Source: Hyposmocoma kahamanoa (lineage: Eukaryota; Arthropoda; Insecta; Lepidoptera; Cosmopterigidae). From it: a DNA stretch of 64,000 nucleotides. Made by a program: the position numbers and the translations under genes. Positions 24,088 to 36,919 of this stretch are shown in pieces. The notes beneath the pieces are model-generated. The model was given only the letters and a program-made list of their open reading frames with translations. It had not been told where the DNA came from and did not search any database. The stretch covers positions 3,936,493 through 4,000,492 of the forward strand of contig NW_020654080.1 of NCBI RefSeq assembly GCF_003589595.1. The letters are read 5' to 3'. Numbering within the stretch: position 1 is the stretch's first letter; each line of letters begins with the position of its first letter.

Positions 24088-24227
24088 GCCACCTTAGCTA
24101 ATTCAGCAATAATGTAAGCATTACTGCGTTCCAATTCTGAAGGGCGATTTAAAGCTCTGACTGGCACTGGAGTTGCATTTCGCTTACCACCAGGCGGAGG
24201 ATTTTTTCGTTCCGTCACTTTATATCA
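24088..24227 (+). mobile_element. Rep-B copy with large internal deletion
   Basis: Starts GCCACCTTAGCTAATTC, jumps from CCAATTCTGAAGGG directly to CGATTTAAAGCTCTGAC (the central ~90 bases are missing), then ends with CCACCAGGCGGAGG and TTCCGTCACTT. Confidence 0.8.
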
Positions 24228-24828
24228 TAGAAAGATTTCTAACGTTCTATGTGTCATCCATGAAGCAAAAATATCCTGTCTACAATATTTGAATAAAACT
24301 TATTAATAGAACATGATTGCTCAAGATGTGAAATACTAAACCGAAAATACGTTACTCAGATAATTTGCCTAATACGTAGCGTGCACGATACGAGTTGTTA
24401 AATATAATAAGGGTGGGTAAACACTAGAAGGTATAGATGTCAAAGCGTGTTAAAATAAAGTCAAAGACCACGCCTTTGACGTTCTCGGCAATATAAACAT
24501 CACTCTGACTGTTGAACTTTACCATTGTAGTGCTTACTCCATCATCCTGTTCACACCTATTGTCGCACAGCAGACTATCAAAATATCTGCAACTTATTCA
24601 CCTTGGCAATGATCGTATTTATTGGCCTTTGGTAAAGTTATTGTGTTCGTATCGATCACAAGGTTCAAGGCCGATCGAGCCTTACATGTCTGTGCTCAGC
24701 GGAAGCAGAAAGCTTTCTTTGCGTTTTATTTGGTTAGATTTTTGTTAGACTTTAACAATAAACAACAATATCGTAGACTTTAAACTGCGGCGTCGTCAAA
24801 ACGATTATGCTTAGAATTTAACCTAAAA

Positions 24829-25153
24829 TTGTACGTACTTCTGAAAGTTCCCCACTTTTATGTCAGCTTCTGCATGGAGTTCTGCCTTCATCGTTTCTCC
24901 TGCAGTCTACTACAAAGTGAGAAACAAATAAAAACACCATATTCTTATGTTATTGACTTACCACCCATCCGCCTGAAGCGTTTTGCTTTGTCCTTTCTGA
25001 CGCATACGATAAAGGAATGGAATATTCTGTGTTTTCTGCCAGATACAATTGAAGGTTTATTCAAAATAAATAGGCATTTACTGGATAACCGCGCAACATC
25101 TTTGCTTAATATCAAGTTAGGTTTAGACCGTCTGTTTTGTATTTAAAAAAAAT
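24829..25153 (+). pseudogene. LINE reverse transcriptase C-terminus, jockey/CR1-like, decayed
   Basis: The open frame ending at 25146 contains PIRLKRFALSFLTHTIKEWN and, further on, FKINRHLLDNRA. In lepidopteran LINEs this region reads RxxRFxxSFLxRTxKEWNxLP followed by a FKxxVNRHLL-type end, downstream of the reverse transcriptase domain. The LPxxVFP segment between is altered and no catalytic domain is left. An A-rich run follows the stop, as expected for a 3' end. Residues before about 35 do not match the family. A dead 5'-truncated insertion. Confidence 0.7.
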
Positions 25154-26140
25154 GTCTTCCATCCGATTTTATGAAGATAATTTGCCGCTAATGATTGCCC
25201 TGTGTAATTTGCCTGATTAATGGAGTGTTCCTGTACCTTTCGGAAATTTAAGACGCCTTTCATATGAAGGAGAGAGTGGGAAAAACATGTATTATATTAC
25301 CATGTACTTTTTTTCCTTATATTGTATATGTGGTCGATGAAGACAAATTTTGTTTCGTATTTTTGAGGTCTTCAGATTTCCCATCGCATGTTCGATCCAC
25401 TAATCGCGCATAAAAACTGGACAATGAATTTAACATTAGTGCTTATTATGGATGACTTCAAATGAGCTCATTGGTATAGTTATCCGGAACAGTACAGCGA
25501 CAGAAATAGCGTCAAATATTGCAGCTTGTACGCAAATATCGTTTCGATGACCCTGAGCGGTTCATTGCCAAAAATATAACACGCAACCACTTCAACCAAG
25601 TTTGGAGTTGTACTGTAAGCAGGGTTCGAAGCTATCAAGACATTTATTGTCTTTGATAATCGCCTGATAATTGTCCGCTAATTATTCATTCCGATTCATA
25701 GTTTTTAATTTAAATATTTGACTCTTTAATTTTCTATTAAAAATGACAAACAGTGACAAAACTAAGTAAACACGAAGATGAATATGGGAAAATGAGTTGA
25801 GTTTGTTTTAGATTGACATTTGACACATTGCTAGCGGTAGCTTTTTGTTGTTTCCATAAATTTTATAAATTACAAAATAATGATAATTTTATTATCAATG
25901 ATAATTATCACTTCGGACTCTTAAATGCAACGTACATAGAAATGTAATACCGGACGCACGGTCTCTGTCCAGTGTGTAGAACGTCCAGGAGGAGTCTTCC
26001 TCTTCCGTCAGAGGTTTAGTCAGGACTGTCCTCATCGTCCTTTGTCCAAAAAAAGTTGGGTTTAATTATGAATATCTATCAGTATTGTGCAGTAAGGCTT
26101 GTCAGTCCGCTGGTATTTTATGAACTCTGGACGCGACATC

Positions 26141-26349
26141 ATTATAATGCACCAGACAACCAATTACCTGACAATTACAGAATTTTCGTGTACTATGAAT
26201 CCAGACGAGTACCGGAGCAATGAAATTCACTCCGGGGCATTACTGAGAACAACCAGACCGGAACCTATTAGAGAAGTTCGGTCGGGAAACGAATTTGGAA
26301 CCTCCTCGTCCAGCGTCCACACTAGTAACCGTTGGACCGTCGAAATCGT
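26141..26349 (-). mobile_element. SINE-H copy
   Basis: In reverse: CGACGGTCCAACGGTTACTA head, GAATTTCATTGCTCCGGTAC body, CAGGTAATTGGTTGTCTGG tail. An 89-aa open frame here is chance read-through of the SINE. Confidence 0.72.
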
Positions 26350-26431
26350 GAGATTTCATAGGGATTAGGATCAATCGCAAAATCGCTCAAAATAAACCCA
26401 TATATTATGTACAATGTTGATCGATACTATT

Positions 26432-26662
26432 CATCATCATCAGCACATCGCAGGCCTTTGCTGGACATAGGCGTCTCCCAATGCGCGCCCAGTCCTCAGC
26501 TCGTCACATACGCCAGCTGCCAGCAACATCCGTAGGCTTTAGCAAATCGTCACTCTATCTGTCCAGAGGGCGTCCTACGCTACGTTTGCCGAGCCGTGGT
26601 CTCCACTCGTTTCCCTCATCAGTTGTCGATTCTTCGACAGATATGGCCGGCCCACAGTCGAA
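26432..26662 (-). pseudogene. RTE LINE reverse transcriptase C-terminal fragment
   Basis: Read in reverse, the segments WAGHICRR, EWRPRLGKRSVGRP, SDDLLK and EDWARIG follow in the order typical of RTE proteins (WAGHIARR…VLEWRPRTGKRSVGRPPxRWxDDL). The fragment has stops and frame changes, and ends in a TGATGATGAT tail at the left edge. Same domain as 53145-53506. Confidence 0.8.
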
Positions 26663-26879
26663 ACTATTCGAGACTTTTCACACCTTCAATAAAATTCGAA
26701 AAAGTAACTTTTGATCTACTGACTAAATACATGGCTAAATATAAATGTGAATAAATTTTGTTTGATACGAAAACCATGTATTGATTGTATTTTCGGCCTC
26801 AAAAAAAGTTACTTCAAATCACGTCACTATATTAAGACTCCGTTTTGTTCTACAATTGTAGATTATAATCGAATATTTT

Positions 26880-27043
26880 GTAGCAGTTCCTTGTGAAAGA
26901 GTTCGTCCACGGAAATACTGCCACTACTAGGTAATAACCTATTTCTGACGCCAAGCAGTAATGTGAAATTTACTGCGTTCCGGTATGGAAGGGTGAAATT
27001 ACAGGCACATGGGCGCAGCGAAAGTCAGTTTATTTGCGATTTA
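26880..27043 (+). mobile_element. Rep-B copy, 3'-truncated
   Basis: Begins TGTAGCAGTTCCTTGTGAAA and continues to GCGATTTAA. The LINE-like A-tailed end is missing. It sits next to a LINE 3' fragment on the opposite strand. Confidence 0.82.
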
Positions 27044-27084
27044 ATCTTTGAGTTGCTTGGAACTTTTGGAACTTGGAACTTTTT

Positions 27085-27290
27085 GTATAAAAAATAAGTG
27101 GGGCATTTGACCTCCATCTGACCTGATGGAAAGTAAGGATGAGATCGAGGATGTAGCATGAACATCTAAATAATGCCTATTTACTCTCGCCTTGAAAATG
27201 TCCAAGTTATAGCGTTCGGGGAACAAATCTGCAGGCAGGGAAAACTGGAAACCGAAAAGCTGGCAACTACTAATTCCGAACTGCTATAAA
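27085..27290 (-). pseudogene. LINE C-terminal/3'-UTR fragment (jockey/CR1-like)
   Basis: In reverse: FPERYNLDIFKARVNRHYLD (the usual last residues), then CCATCAGGTCAGATGGAG and CACTTATTTTTTATACAAAAA as 3' tail. The CCTGATGGAAAG motif near 27122 recurs in the other LINE tails. Confidence 0.78.
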
Positions 27291-27296
27291 CGGGCG

Positions 27297-27344
27297 TGTT
27301 GTGTGCGTGCGTGCGTGCGTGTACATATGTATATATATATACAC
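27297..27344. repeat. (GTGC)n and (TA)n simple repeats
   Basis: GTGTGCGTGCGTGCGTGCGT followed by GTACATATGTATATATATAT. Confidence 0.9.
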
Positions 27345-28653
27345 AGGGCGCCCCGGGAAAGCAGTAAAGAAGAATTTCGAACACTAAGTTGCATTGTATG
27401 CATTGTATCCTTGCATACAATGCAACTTACTGTTCTAAAAACAACTTAGTATTAAATATTTTCTGTTGCCTGAACGTACGTATTACCAGAATTTTAACTG
27501 TGATAAAATCAGAGCTTCAACAGAATGGAGTTGCATTCTAAGTAAAGAAATGAAAAATGTATAACTTGCTTAACAGAGGCAGGTATTTTTCGTTTTGTTT
27601 GCTTCCTACATGTTTCTAAAGAACCGTGCATTTCGTTTCCTCGTAAAAATCAATTGCCCACAAGTCTCTTTCTGGAATTGATTGTCATTATCTAGTTCTT
27701 ATGTCAATTTTAACAGGACATCAGTTTATTTATAAGTGCTCACTGTTATTGAGTGCGGTGTCGACATGGGGAGTTTCCGTTTTACGTAGAACAGATACGA
27801 TTAGAATACTAAACTGTTTGATGTACATTTTCCTTAAACTGTTTAGCTGAATTGTGAAGGCCGTATTATCGGTTGGAATTTAAACTTGTAAAGCTATAGT
27901 TAGCTGAGAGAGAGGAAAAACTATGAAAAATGCACAAAGTCAAAGGCAATTTTTTTAAGCTACTGCTCGTTCACTAAAAAAACGTGCAAGAAACTCTAGG
28001 GATTGCTGTTTTCAAAAACTAAACTTAACTAAACTTAAATGCTATGGAATAAATACACTTTGAATCGTATTTGTTGTCTTTCCATAGGTCTTTACCTAAC
28101 ACGCCGTTTTGAATTTTGTAATATGACTTTTGAATTAAAACACTTTTAAAGTAAGTTTTGAACTTAGGAAATGATAATCTGATAATCTAATTTAATTAAA
28201 AAAAAAATTAAGTTGCTGTTTTTGAATTCTATATAATTTACATTTTACGTTGTTTTTGCAACACTCATAAGTATTTGTGCAATTTAGATAAGAACTTCAC
28301 CAAATTGTATTTATAGTATGTTACATTGTAATAACTGTAAGTGAAATTTTAATTTCATTGTAAAAATAGAAATATTATTAAATACATCCCCCTAAACGAT
28401 TATAATTCTGTGCAGTAACAAAAGAAAGTGCTAGCGTAAATACCAATCTAACGCAAAACGCAGGAGCGAGGGTCGTCTGAGAAACCGCTTGCTCATTGTG
28501 AACAGTGTGTCAGATAGTACAACAAAAACTGAAAAGTTTCTTTTTGGTGAATTTATTACATACTGCAAAAAGTTATGGAACAAAAGTTGTGGTTTATGAT
28601 GTTGGTATATAGTTCTGGGTTGCTTGTATTTTACAAATAATCTTGTTTAGTCA
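27345..28653. other. Unassigned stretch
   Basis: A 14-bp inverted repeat (AGTTGCATTGTATG and CATACAATGCAACT) lies at 27386-27427. Nothing else recognised. Confidence 0.5.
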
Positions 28654-28765
28654 AATTACTTCTGACGGATCTAAAGTTACGTATATTATGTTGTTTCAAA
28701 CAAACCAGCGTTTCTGGCCAACAGTGATCATGGGACCTGTAAAGAGCTCGAAACATTGGTTAAGA
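28654..28765. mobile_element. MITE-G fragment
   Basis: ACGGATCTAAAGTTACGTATA, then CATGGGACCTGTAAAGAGC. Open frames here are read-through. Confidence 0.55.
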
Positions 28766-30318
28766 AAAAAAAGTGGTAAGGTTGTTACATCCCTGGACGA
28801 ACTCGCTAAGGAGATCTTCTGGTGCAAAAAGGATTCGCACGGGCCACCGCAGATCGCAACCTCAATCGACTGAAGCCTCGCGTTGGAAAGCTATTAGCCA
28901 GTCTACTACATCTTTGCAACGAATATATTCTAATACAAATTTGCGTGCAGAAAATATAGACAAAAATATTTTATTCGAATTCACGTCAAGCTACATTTTA
29001 TGCTCTCACTATCTTTAATCTATATATATCATCAGAGGTTCAAGGGCGGGCAGGGCGAAGTTGGTTGGATGCAAATTGAAATTCAGAGGTCGACGGTCAT
29101 TTTGGATAAAACCGTTGTAATTCTTATACATATATACTCGTATGTCGCACCAAAACAGTACGTGTTACGCTAACGTACGTGGTACGTCATCTATATATGT
29201 CGAATATGTATACTACACCGACAAGAAACAGGTTGTAAGTAATCACATAGGTAAGATTGACTATCTGATGTACTCGATAGAGTACATTTATGTTTGTTCC
29301 GATATTCTTTTTCATTCGTTAAACCAACTGTACTAATTTTATATACCATGTAATGAAAATTAATCTCTTCTAAAAAGAAACTCAATATGTCGTCTCTTTT
29401 CCTATCATATCCTGTCTTCTGGTTACTAAAGCAAGTTTTCCTACTGATATTGTTTGAAAATACTTGTTTTGCATAAACGGATAGTGTTACAAAAACACAG
29501 CTATTTCACAACATGACGTTGTGTTGAGCAATCGTTCTGGTCTTTGTCTATCTATATCGAACGATAAAGTTGAAGGTCGGTCGTTTCAGGCAAGTCGCAA
29601 GGCCGCAGTAAAGGTCAAAGGTCGAACATTTTACCTCTATGAGAGAGAACACTTACATTTCTCGAGTTTATTGAGAAAAACCCTCTTTTAGAAACAATTG
29701 GATTTATGTCTTGCCCAGAGGTCTTTTACACGAAAATTCGAATTTAAGTCTAAATTATATATCGTAAGATTGCCAGATAATATTCCAATTTCTAAATTAA
29801 ATAAAAAATACTCACTCACAGGCATGATAGAATGCAGGCATACCGATCTACTGGCATGAGTATTTTAGCTTTAACGCGCTTCGCAGACGGCGTTCTTTTT
29901 TGTTCGCTGAACTGTAAAATCCATATTAATCATGTACAACTTGTTAACTATATAACTATAAGATTTTAGAGCCCCGCGCGTAATAAGAGAAAGTCCAGTT
30001 CGCTGCGCACGTTGCTACGGTAAATGTACGGATGGGACAAACACGTCGTTATAGGGAGTAACTAGTTATATTAAGCAGGTGGGTAGATGTTTTGTGGATT
30101 TGTCGCAGGCGAAAACTAAAGAGGGTGTCGCGGTTCGTCTGTGGTGACGTACATTTGCCAAGTTCTTAAGACTTTGTCATGTATCGCGTGTCGCTAATCG
30201 ACCGCAAAGATTTCTTAGTGGATTTCTACTTTATTAATAAAATATTAATTCATTGTATTATACTTATGCAGATTTAGAGGTGTAGAGAATGTCGAATGGC
30301 AAGTGTCCACCGCGGTAC
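28766..30318. other. Unassigned stretch
   Basis: Frames of 60-81 aa only. CCCGCGCGTAATAAGAG at about 29973 is a brief GC rise before the minisatellite. Confidence 0.5.
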
Positions 30319-30370
30319 GCGCCACCGCGCCACCACGCCCGTCACCACGCCCGCCACCGCGCCACCACAA
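30319..30370. repeat. GC-rich minisatellite
   Basis: GCCACCGCGCCACCAC at 30321-30336 and again at 30353-30368, with CACCACGCCC units between. It makes a Pro/Arg-rich reading from a GTG codon, but nothing shows that it is translated. Confidence 0.75.
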
Positions 30371-31166
30371 GTCTCACAAGTTCAAGGCTGTCTTCTCGGT
30401 CGTTACTCCTCGCTTTTTGCGCAATTGCGCACCTAGACGCTACGCTATATTTTGGCAGTTAGTTATATTTGCTCATAAACAACACCGATTCGTATTTGTA
30501 CTTTGTATTATAAATCAAACAAGGGTTTTCTTATGTAAACTTTGCGTATTATATTAGTCCATAGGTGGTACTGTTGGATAAAGGTTTCGTCAAAACAGTA
30601 ACATGGGCTACAAACGCCAAAGTTAGCAGCCGTATTAAGAATAGCAGTGAAATTACAATGAAGTTTAATTCATAGTAACGACCTGCTGCCTATCATCCGG
30701 ATTCATGAACGTTTCCTGAGACATGCTATGCTGTCACACCCCAGAAAGGGGAGAAAATGAAAACAGATTTAAGAAATTATATATAGTTAAAGAACGTACA
30801 GAAAAAAGCTCCGAGCATATATAAACAAGATAGCAATAACAAATAGTAACAATGCCCCAGGCAATGTCAAAAATACGAACCCCTTATGGGAAAGTGGAAT
30901 TACGTGAAACATGTTTATTGCTCCATTAGATACAGAAAAATAAAACCCACATCGTTTACAATTGGAGAGGATGTGGACTAAATATTTCTATATTTAGTTA
31001 ATTATCTAATTATTGCCTGATCTCAGTCTAGGAACTTCCAGGAAAATATTTCTCAAATATATTAATATATTGCGCTACATGTCGAAGTATAAGAAATTAT
31101 ATTGAGATCGTCAAACAATGAGAATTATAAGAAAAACCACAATAATTAGAAAATTAACAATTCATT

Positions 31167-31369
31167 ATAATAATAATAATAAACCACAGACTCAAATATC
31201 CCAAGGAAACCCTGTGCCGCGGGTGCCATGGACACACACATAGACAACCACAAATTACGCCCAAACTCACGAGAGAAATAAATGTAGGCCATACAAATAT
31301 TTCTCCCGGCCCGGAAATCGAACCTGGGACCTCAGTCCGGCATGGTAACCGTTTGGCCATGGAGGCAGT
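31167..31369 (-). mobile_element. SINE-A copy 4
   Basis: (AAT)n tail at left, tRNA-like head at right. Compared with copy 3 it lacks about eight bases (TCTGCGTG region) just inside the head, near 31333. Confidence 0.9.
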
Positions 31370-31421
31370 TAAATTAATTAAATATTGTTCTCATTAAATT
31401 ACATTATCATATATCATTCTC

Positions 31422-31540
31422 CGTGACGAAATTCACTCCACGACATTACCTAATTCACCCAGACCAGAATCTATTCAGAAAAGCCCTGCTCGGAATAGAA
31501 CCTGGTGATAAAGATAGTGCCAACCGTTAGGCCACTAGGT
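31422..31540 (-). mobile_element. SINE-H copy, shorter
   Basis: In reverse: CTAGTGGCCTAACGGTTGGC head and GGTCTGGGTGAATTAGGTAA with GTGGAGTGAATTTCG body, matching 26141-26349. Confidence 0.7.
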
Positions 31541-32326
31541 TTTCAAAATTGGCTGATAAGGCCATGGAAAGTGGACTTGATACCGGATAATGTCTTTATG
31601 TTATTCATTTTCTTAAATCATATTTGTTCACTTGAAATTAACTTACTGCTTATTATTACCATCTTCCCAATTCCTCAGACGCGTAGATACATGACTACTT
31701 AATGTATAGCCATGACTCGGCGATTATTGTCGACGCTTCTTGGCCTCAGATCTTGGCACCGAATTAACAAATAATTCCAGGCTATTGCTTTTCTAAATTC
31801 ATATGAAATACAAAGAATCACTTAGACGCGTGTTTCTTTATTTCTATGTATAAGAAAGCAGCGATGACACGTACAAATTAAAGTTGTCTAAAGTACATTC
31901 TCAAATGTACGTTAGTGTGGGTAGCTTGTGTTCTCTGGAATTACGCAAACATTAATAGACATACCATCGCGTCTGTTTCCAAATGGGGTAGACAGCGTCA
32001 ACGTACTTGGACTAGCAAATACCTGGGGGCCAATCGCGCTAATTGTCAAAGGTAATACCAAAACTAAAACGTTGCCAATTGCTGTCGCGCTAAATATTTT
32101 AAGGTTTTAACCACCTGATCAGTGTTGCCAAGTTTGCGAATTTGTTACTAGATTAAGCGACCGTTTTAACATCAAAATCGACAAAAAATCGACTTTATTG
32201 GCGCCTATTTAATTGGGTACATTTTTTGATATGATTTTATAAGTGAATAAATGATTTTATTTTATCTAACTTTGTGAACGCGTTGTTCCACGTAGGTTTG
32301 TTATTTCAGGTGTATTAGTCATTTTA

Positions 32327-32591
32327 TTTAGTAGCAGCAGTAGATTGTGAAAGACATTTCCAGAAAAATACTGTCACACAGTAAGCTTGTTGCGTTCCTC
32401 TTTTGAATGGTAAGAGTGCTGGTGAAAACACAGGCACATTAGATTTGTCAACCTTTACGCTCAGAGTGACGGTTCCAGTGACAGAGACCCTCCGATATTT
32501 GCGATTTAAGGCCCCGAGTGGCACTGCACCTGTTTATGGGTAGGCGTGTCGATAACGACGTGTTCCCGTCACTTGTTATCCTTAAAAAACA
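32327..32591 (+). mobile_element. Rep-B copy, full length, diverged
   Basis: TAGTAGCAGCAGTAGATTGTG start; TTGCGATTTAAGGCCCCGAG centre; GTTCCCGTCACTTGTTATCC and an A run at the end. Confidence 0.87.
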
Positions 32592-32702
32592 ACACAAGAG
32601 AAAGATGTGTACAAGAATTAGCAATTACTTCTCTATGTTATTGTCTGTAGAAGAAAAGGTTTTTTTATTCTTTTCGTGATTTTAGTGGGAGATTATCATA
32701 TT

Positions 32703-32815
32703 TACCTATTTCTGCCGCCAAGCAGCAATGTCAGCATTACTGTGTTCCAGTTTTGAAGTAACCAGATTTCAAGATTTGTTCGTCTCGTTGCTTGATATTA
32801 TATAATAAAAAAATA
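32703..32815 (+). mobile_element. Rep-B copy with internal deletion
   Basis: TACCTATTTCTGCCGCCAAG start, then jumps near 32765 to TTGTTCGTCTCGTTGCTTGA and an A-rich tail. Confidence 0.8.
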
Positions 32816-32854
32816 ATTCTCGTTCACCGGGTACAACTGATTGATAACATTCAA

Positions 32855-33015
32855 TGAATGAATGGGTCAAGCTCGAGCGGCCCCTACCATTGAATGGCTT
32901 CAAACGGGCCGACAGGATAACAGACGGGGCGGACGAACGGCCCGACAAATTGTTTGTTTGTTTTACAAGACAATTGGCGCGAGACGACCACCCGCTGCCG
33001 CCATCGCGGTTAAAT
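32855..33015. other. GC-rich patch, unassigned
   Basis: AGCTCGAGCGGCCCCTACC to CACCCGCTGCCGCCATCGCG. Two overlapping frames of 66-67 aa are open only because stop codons are rare here; neither resembles a known family. Confidence 0.4.
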
Positions 33016-33282
33016 ACTCAAACAAAAAACGGTTGGAATACAATTATGACTTGAAGGCATTTTAACTGGCGCCTTTATCTTAAAGGGCCGAGAACTAACT
33101 GTAGTTCTCAATTGTAAAGTTACCCTTTTGGGTTTTTGGACAATTACAATAACTCCGCGTAGGGTTTGGTAAATTTCACAGGTAAGCCAATTACACTTGA
33201 AGTCAATAACAAGTAGTAATGATGCCCCAGACAATGACACCAATTACGTGGTCTCAAATTATGAAATTCCCTGTGTTGTTTA

Positions 33283-33576
33283 TTTTATAATACCTAGTGA
33301 CGGGACGAACAAGTCATGCGCCTGATGGTAAGCGACACGCCTGTCCGTAATAGTTGCAGTGCCAGTCAGAGCGTTAGATCGCAAAGATCTGTGAGGCACT
33401 GCTGCTGCGCCCGTCACCCTGAGACTTCAAGTTAACAAGTCCCATGTGCTTGTAATTTCACCAGCACCCCTACCCTTCAAAATCGGAACGCAGTAATGAT
33501 CACATTACTGCTTGGCGGCAGAAATAGATTAGGTGGTAGTGTTTCCGTGGATGAATTCTTTCACAATGCTGCTACA
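33283..33576 (-). mobile_element. Rep-B copy, full length, in a linked duplicated block
   Basis: GTGACGGGACGAACAAGTCA to CACAATGCTGCTACAACATG. Its 5' end is joined to an RTE C-terminal fragment exactly as at 46279-46562. Confidence 0.9.
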
Positions 33577-33735
33577 ACATGACGTGGATAAGAAAGGTGT
33601 GAGTATGGAAACGACGGCTGATAGGGGAGAGTGGAAGAAAAATACATGTTGTACCGACCGAAGATACGTAAATCGATGCCTTACTTTCACAAACTCGTAT
33701 CTTTTAAAGAGTGATTATTCAGGAGATCGCAGAAA
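33577..33735 (+). pseudogene. RTE LINE C-terminal fragment in duplicated block
   Basis: DVDKKGVSMETTADRGEWKK followed by NTCC is the end of an RTE protein. A deletion removes the ADPT-stop and tail seen at 46650-46678. The right part (33660-33730, AGATACGTAAATCGATGCCT) is shared with 46680-46740. Confidence 0.8.
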
Positions 33736-33756
33736 TGTTTAGTTTAACTTAACTTA

Positions 33757-33965
33757 CCTATTTCTGCCCCCAAGCAACAATATGAGCGTTATTGCGTTCC
33801 GGTTTTGAAGGGTAAGGGTGCTGGAGAAAGTACAGGCACATGGAATTTGTCAACTTGAAGTGACAGTGCCCTCTCAGACATTTGTGATTTAAAGCTGAGT
33901 GCAACTGTTATAGACCGGCGTGTCGCTTACCATAAAGCGCACGACTTGTTCGTCACGAATTTTAC
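33757..33965 (+). mobile_element. Rep-B copy, inverted relative to its neighbour
   Basis: TACCTATTTCTGCCCCCAAG to GACTTGTTCGTCACGAATTT. It forms an inverted pair with the copy at 33283-33576. Confidence 0.87.
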
Positions 33966-34565
33966 TTCTAAAGCGGTAAGTGTCTATTGTCTATTTATAT
34001 TGAATCATCTCATGACTCAATAATTTTTCTTAGCATTTCAAAACACAAACGCAAGTCAATAAGAAAATAATAACATGTAAAGTGAAAACGTGAAATAATT
34101 CAAATGACGCACAAGTCGATCGATATTCAAAGTTTTTGTTGGTTGTGTGTGGAAAAGAAACGACGTTTTATGTAAATCATTTAGTAGGTACTGCTACAAT
34201 GTACTGCGCAAAAATGCTGAATGAACCGTATGAGTAAATTTTATTGACCAGTTTTATTTGAACTTTGACATATGATTTCATACCCTATGTATAATAAAGT
34301 CTCATGTGATCATACGTCAAAAGTTCTTTTATTACATGAAAGTCATAAATTTAATACAAATTATGTATGGAGTTGTATAACTCTCCTATTTAAACATAAA
34401 AAGTTTTCGACTCTTTTCATTAAAAAACTTCTTACATGAAAAGTTGTAACTGTACAGATGTGTGTTATTGTGTTGTAGATGTGTTAATCCAAGTGTGCGA
34501 TTTTGTATTTGTTATAAATTTATTACATTGTGGAAAAAAGTTCTAATTAATGTAAAGTCATATAG

Positions 34566-34773
34566 ATAACTACGCACACACTCATAACCCCGTACTTGGG
34601 AAAACCCTGTGTCGCAGTGACCATGGACACACATAAGTAGACAAGCACAAATTACACCCATACTCACGAGATAAATATATGTAGGCCATACAAATATTTC
34701 TCCCGGCCCGACAATCCAACCTCCACCTCTGCGTGGCACTCCAGCATGGTAACCGTTCGACTACGAAGGCAGT
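34566..34773 (-). mobile_element. SINE-A copy 5, diverged
   Basis: Body and head recognisable (CCGTGTCGCAGTGACCATGG region, then CATGGTAACCGTTCGACTACG). The B-box region is degraded (GACAATCCAACC), so this copy is probably old. Confidence 0.85.
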
Positions 34774-35332
34774 TAAATAATTTCCTACGGAGGTAGAGAC
34801 GTGACGACATGACAGGATCAACCTATTCAGGTACCAGTATCTGCAAAGATTGATTGATCTATGACATATCGCACTACTAATACAATAGCGCATTGACTCA
34901 AAAAGTGAATTTATTCAGAATAGCCTGAAAACGAATTACTCAGTTCCCGTGAAAAATAATTAGAATTTATGTTAGGTTAAAATTTATTACACATCTAAAC
35001 AACTCCTACTAGCCAATTAGAAGTATATTTAAAAATAAAAGTAATAAATAATTTCATATTTTTGAGTAACGACTCTTTTGTCCAGAAGTAGCTCACAAAA
35101 CGTTTGTCTCATTCTGGGTTAAGTAGATGTATTTTAATGGTTTCTCACAATATTCTAACGACAGTTTTATTGACGTGTAGAAAAACAAATTTTACGTTCA
35201 GAAATGTTATAATCTTGAATTTAACATATTTTGAGTTACAACACTATTGTAATAGCAGTGCGATGTATTAAAGTAATATGTGTATAAAGTGTAGAACTCT
35301 GTAGAGCAAATTAAAATTATTATTATTATTAG

Positions 35333-35575
35333 ATGCTGAAACCCGTGGTAGCGCGATGGTTTAATCTACCGCCTCTTGCTGCCGTGGGTTCAAATTATGT
35401 GCCAAATTTAATTTGAAATTTACTATGAACTTTTCAGTCAACGAAATCATCGTTTAGAAACCTGCACTTCGAACAAGGCTCACAACCCTCGGAAACAATG
35501 TCAAGTGTCCAACCCGCATCCCCCGCGATCCATGTCCAGCAGTAAGACGTATAAACGGTTGATGCTGATGATGCG
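35333..35575 (+). mobile_element. SINE-C: tRNA-like head with RTE-type LINE tail
   Basis: Head: CCGTGGTAGCGCGATGGTTT (A-box-like) and CCGTGGGTTCAAATTATG (B-box-like). Then a body with GAAATTTACTATGAACTTTTC. Tail: CCATGTCCAGCAGTAAGACG and GGTTGATGCTGATGATG, the standard 3' end of lepidopteran RTE LINEs. This head/tail combination is a SINE architecture that depends on an RTE partner. Confidence 0.8.
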
Positions 35576-36523
35576 ATACTAAATTGAAATATGAAGATCG
35601 CTACGAAGGCAAGTGCATCGCCCTTGATTGCTGGATGATTTCTTGGATCCACCTTACAGCCGTGTTAATTATTTGGGGTACATTCAACCTTTTGTTCACC
35701 ATTTTGAGGCCCCCACTTGTTATAAAGCATTAACCAAAATATTAGGAAAAACAAAGATCATCCTAATCTGGTCACATATCACATTTTTGGTGACACAGAG
35801 TGGTACTGTGGGCGTGAATCACAAGTTCAAAGTCCTCACTGCCAAGGTCGTCTCGAGACTTACACTACTGTCCAAATTTTACGACACGGAGACAAACGGA
35901 TTTAGGAATAGAGGCCTTTTAAAGGGTTTCCTTCGTTGACTAAATAGTTATGACAATTTTGGTGTCCTTGATATGATGCGAATTGCGTAGGTATATATAT
36001 GGGTATACGTCCGGTGGTTTTAATGCTTGGTATGTACACTGTCATGCCCTTGTTGTTTTACAAATGTGGAATTCACTTCTCAGTTTACTATACGTGATAC
36101 ACATTTTAAAAAAACCGTGGCAGCCTTACCCGAGGGCCAAGCGCCGCGACACTCGTGGCGCATTAGCTTATTGCTACAAGCGCCAGCGTCGAGCGTCTAT
36201 TACAAATGTAATATGATTTAATTTACAAAAGACCACAAAATAGCGCTGCAACTTGGGTTTTTTGCGGGCGGCCAGAGCAATTATACGAGAAAGTTCCATA
36301 GTGTGCACCAAACAGTCGCGTCACGCATCCCATCTGCATTTGAAACAAATTATTTCGTTTATATTTGTTGTTCGGTTACTACTCATTCTAGTGTACTTAA
36401 AAAAATTGTCATGAAAATCTCTAATATCTTTATAATATGTGTTATGAAATTCACAGCATTGCATTCTTTCTCTATTTAAAGAGTGTCTCCTAGTCCCTAG
36501 TCGCAAATTAATTATTATTAATT

Positions 36524-36672
36524 TTAGGAAATAAAACTATTTTTCCGGATTCAAATCGCGTATATTTGTTTTTTCAAAGAAACCGACTTTTCGGGCCCTT
36601 TACAGGTCCCATAGTCAAATGGCATGAGTCAACCGTGTGTTATAATCGCGAAAATCTAAGAACTCGATATTA
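36524..36672. mobile_element. MITE-G copy, right terminus present
   Basis: GGAAATAAAACTATTTTTCC, CTTTTCGGGCCCTTTACAGG, and the terminus TCGCGAAAATCTAAGAACTCG, the exact inverse of the left terminus at 18607. Confidence 0.75.
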
Positions 36673-36919
36673 TTAATGTCATGGAAAGAAAAGTACTACT
36701 TTCAAAACAATATTTTTGGATATTTTTGACAACGACATTTTGACGCGTGATAGCACTAAACTGAATTATTCGTCCCACCGCCAAAGGCGCTGTAAGCGAA
36801 TTAACAAGCTGCGTGGGTTTGTTTTGACTTTTTAAAATTGACACTTTCAGCGAAATGACGTCAAACGTGGCGATGTTTTCGTGGCAAAGGTTTAATGGTT
36901 TGACGTCGATCGTCTTTTA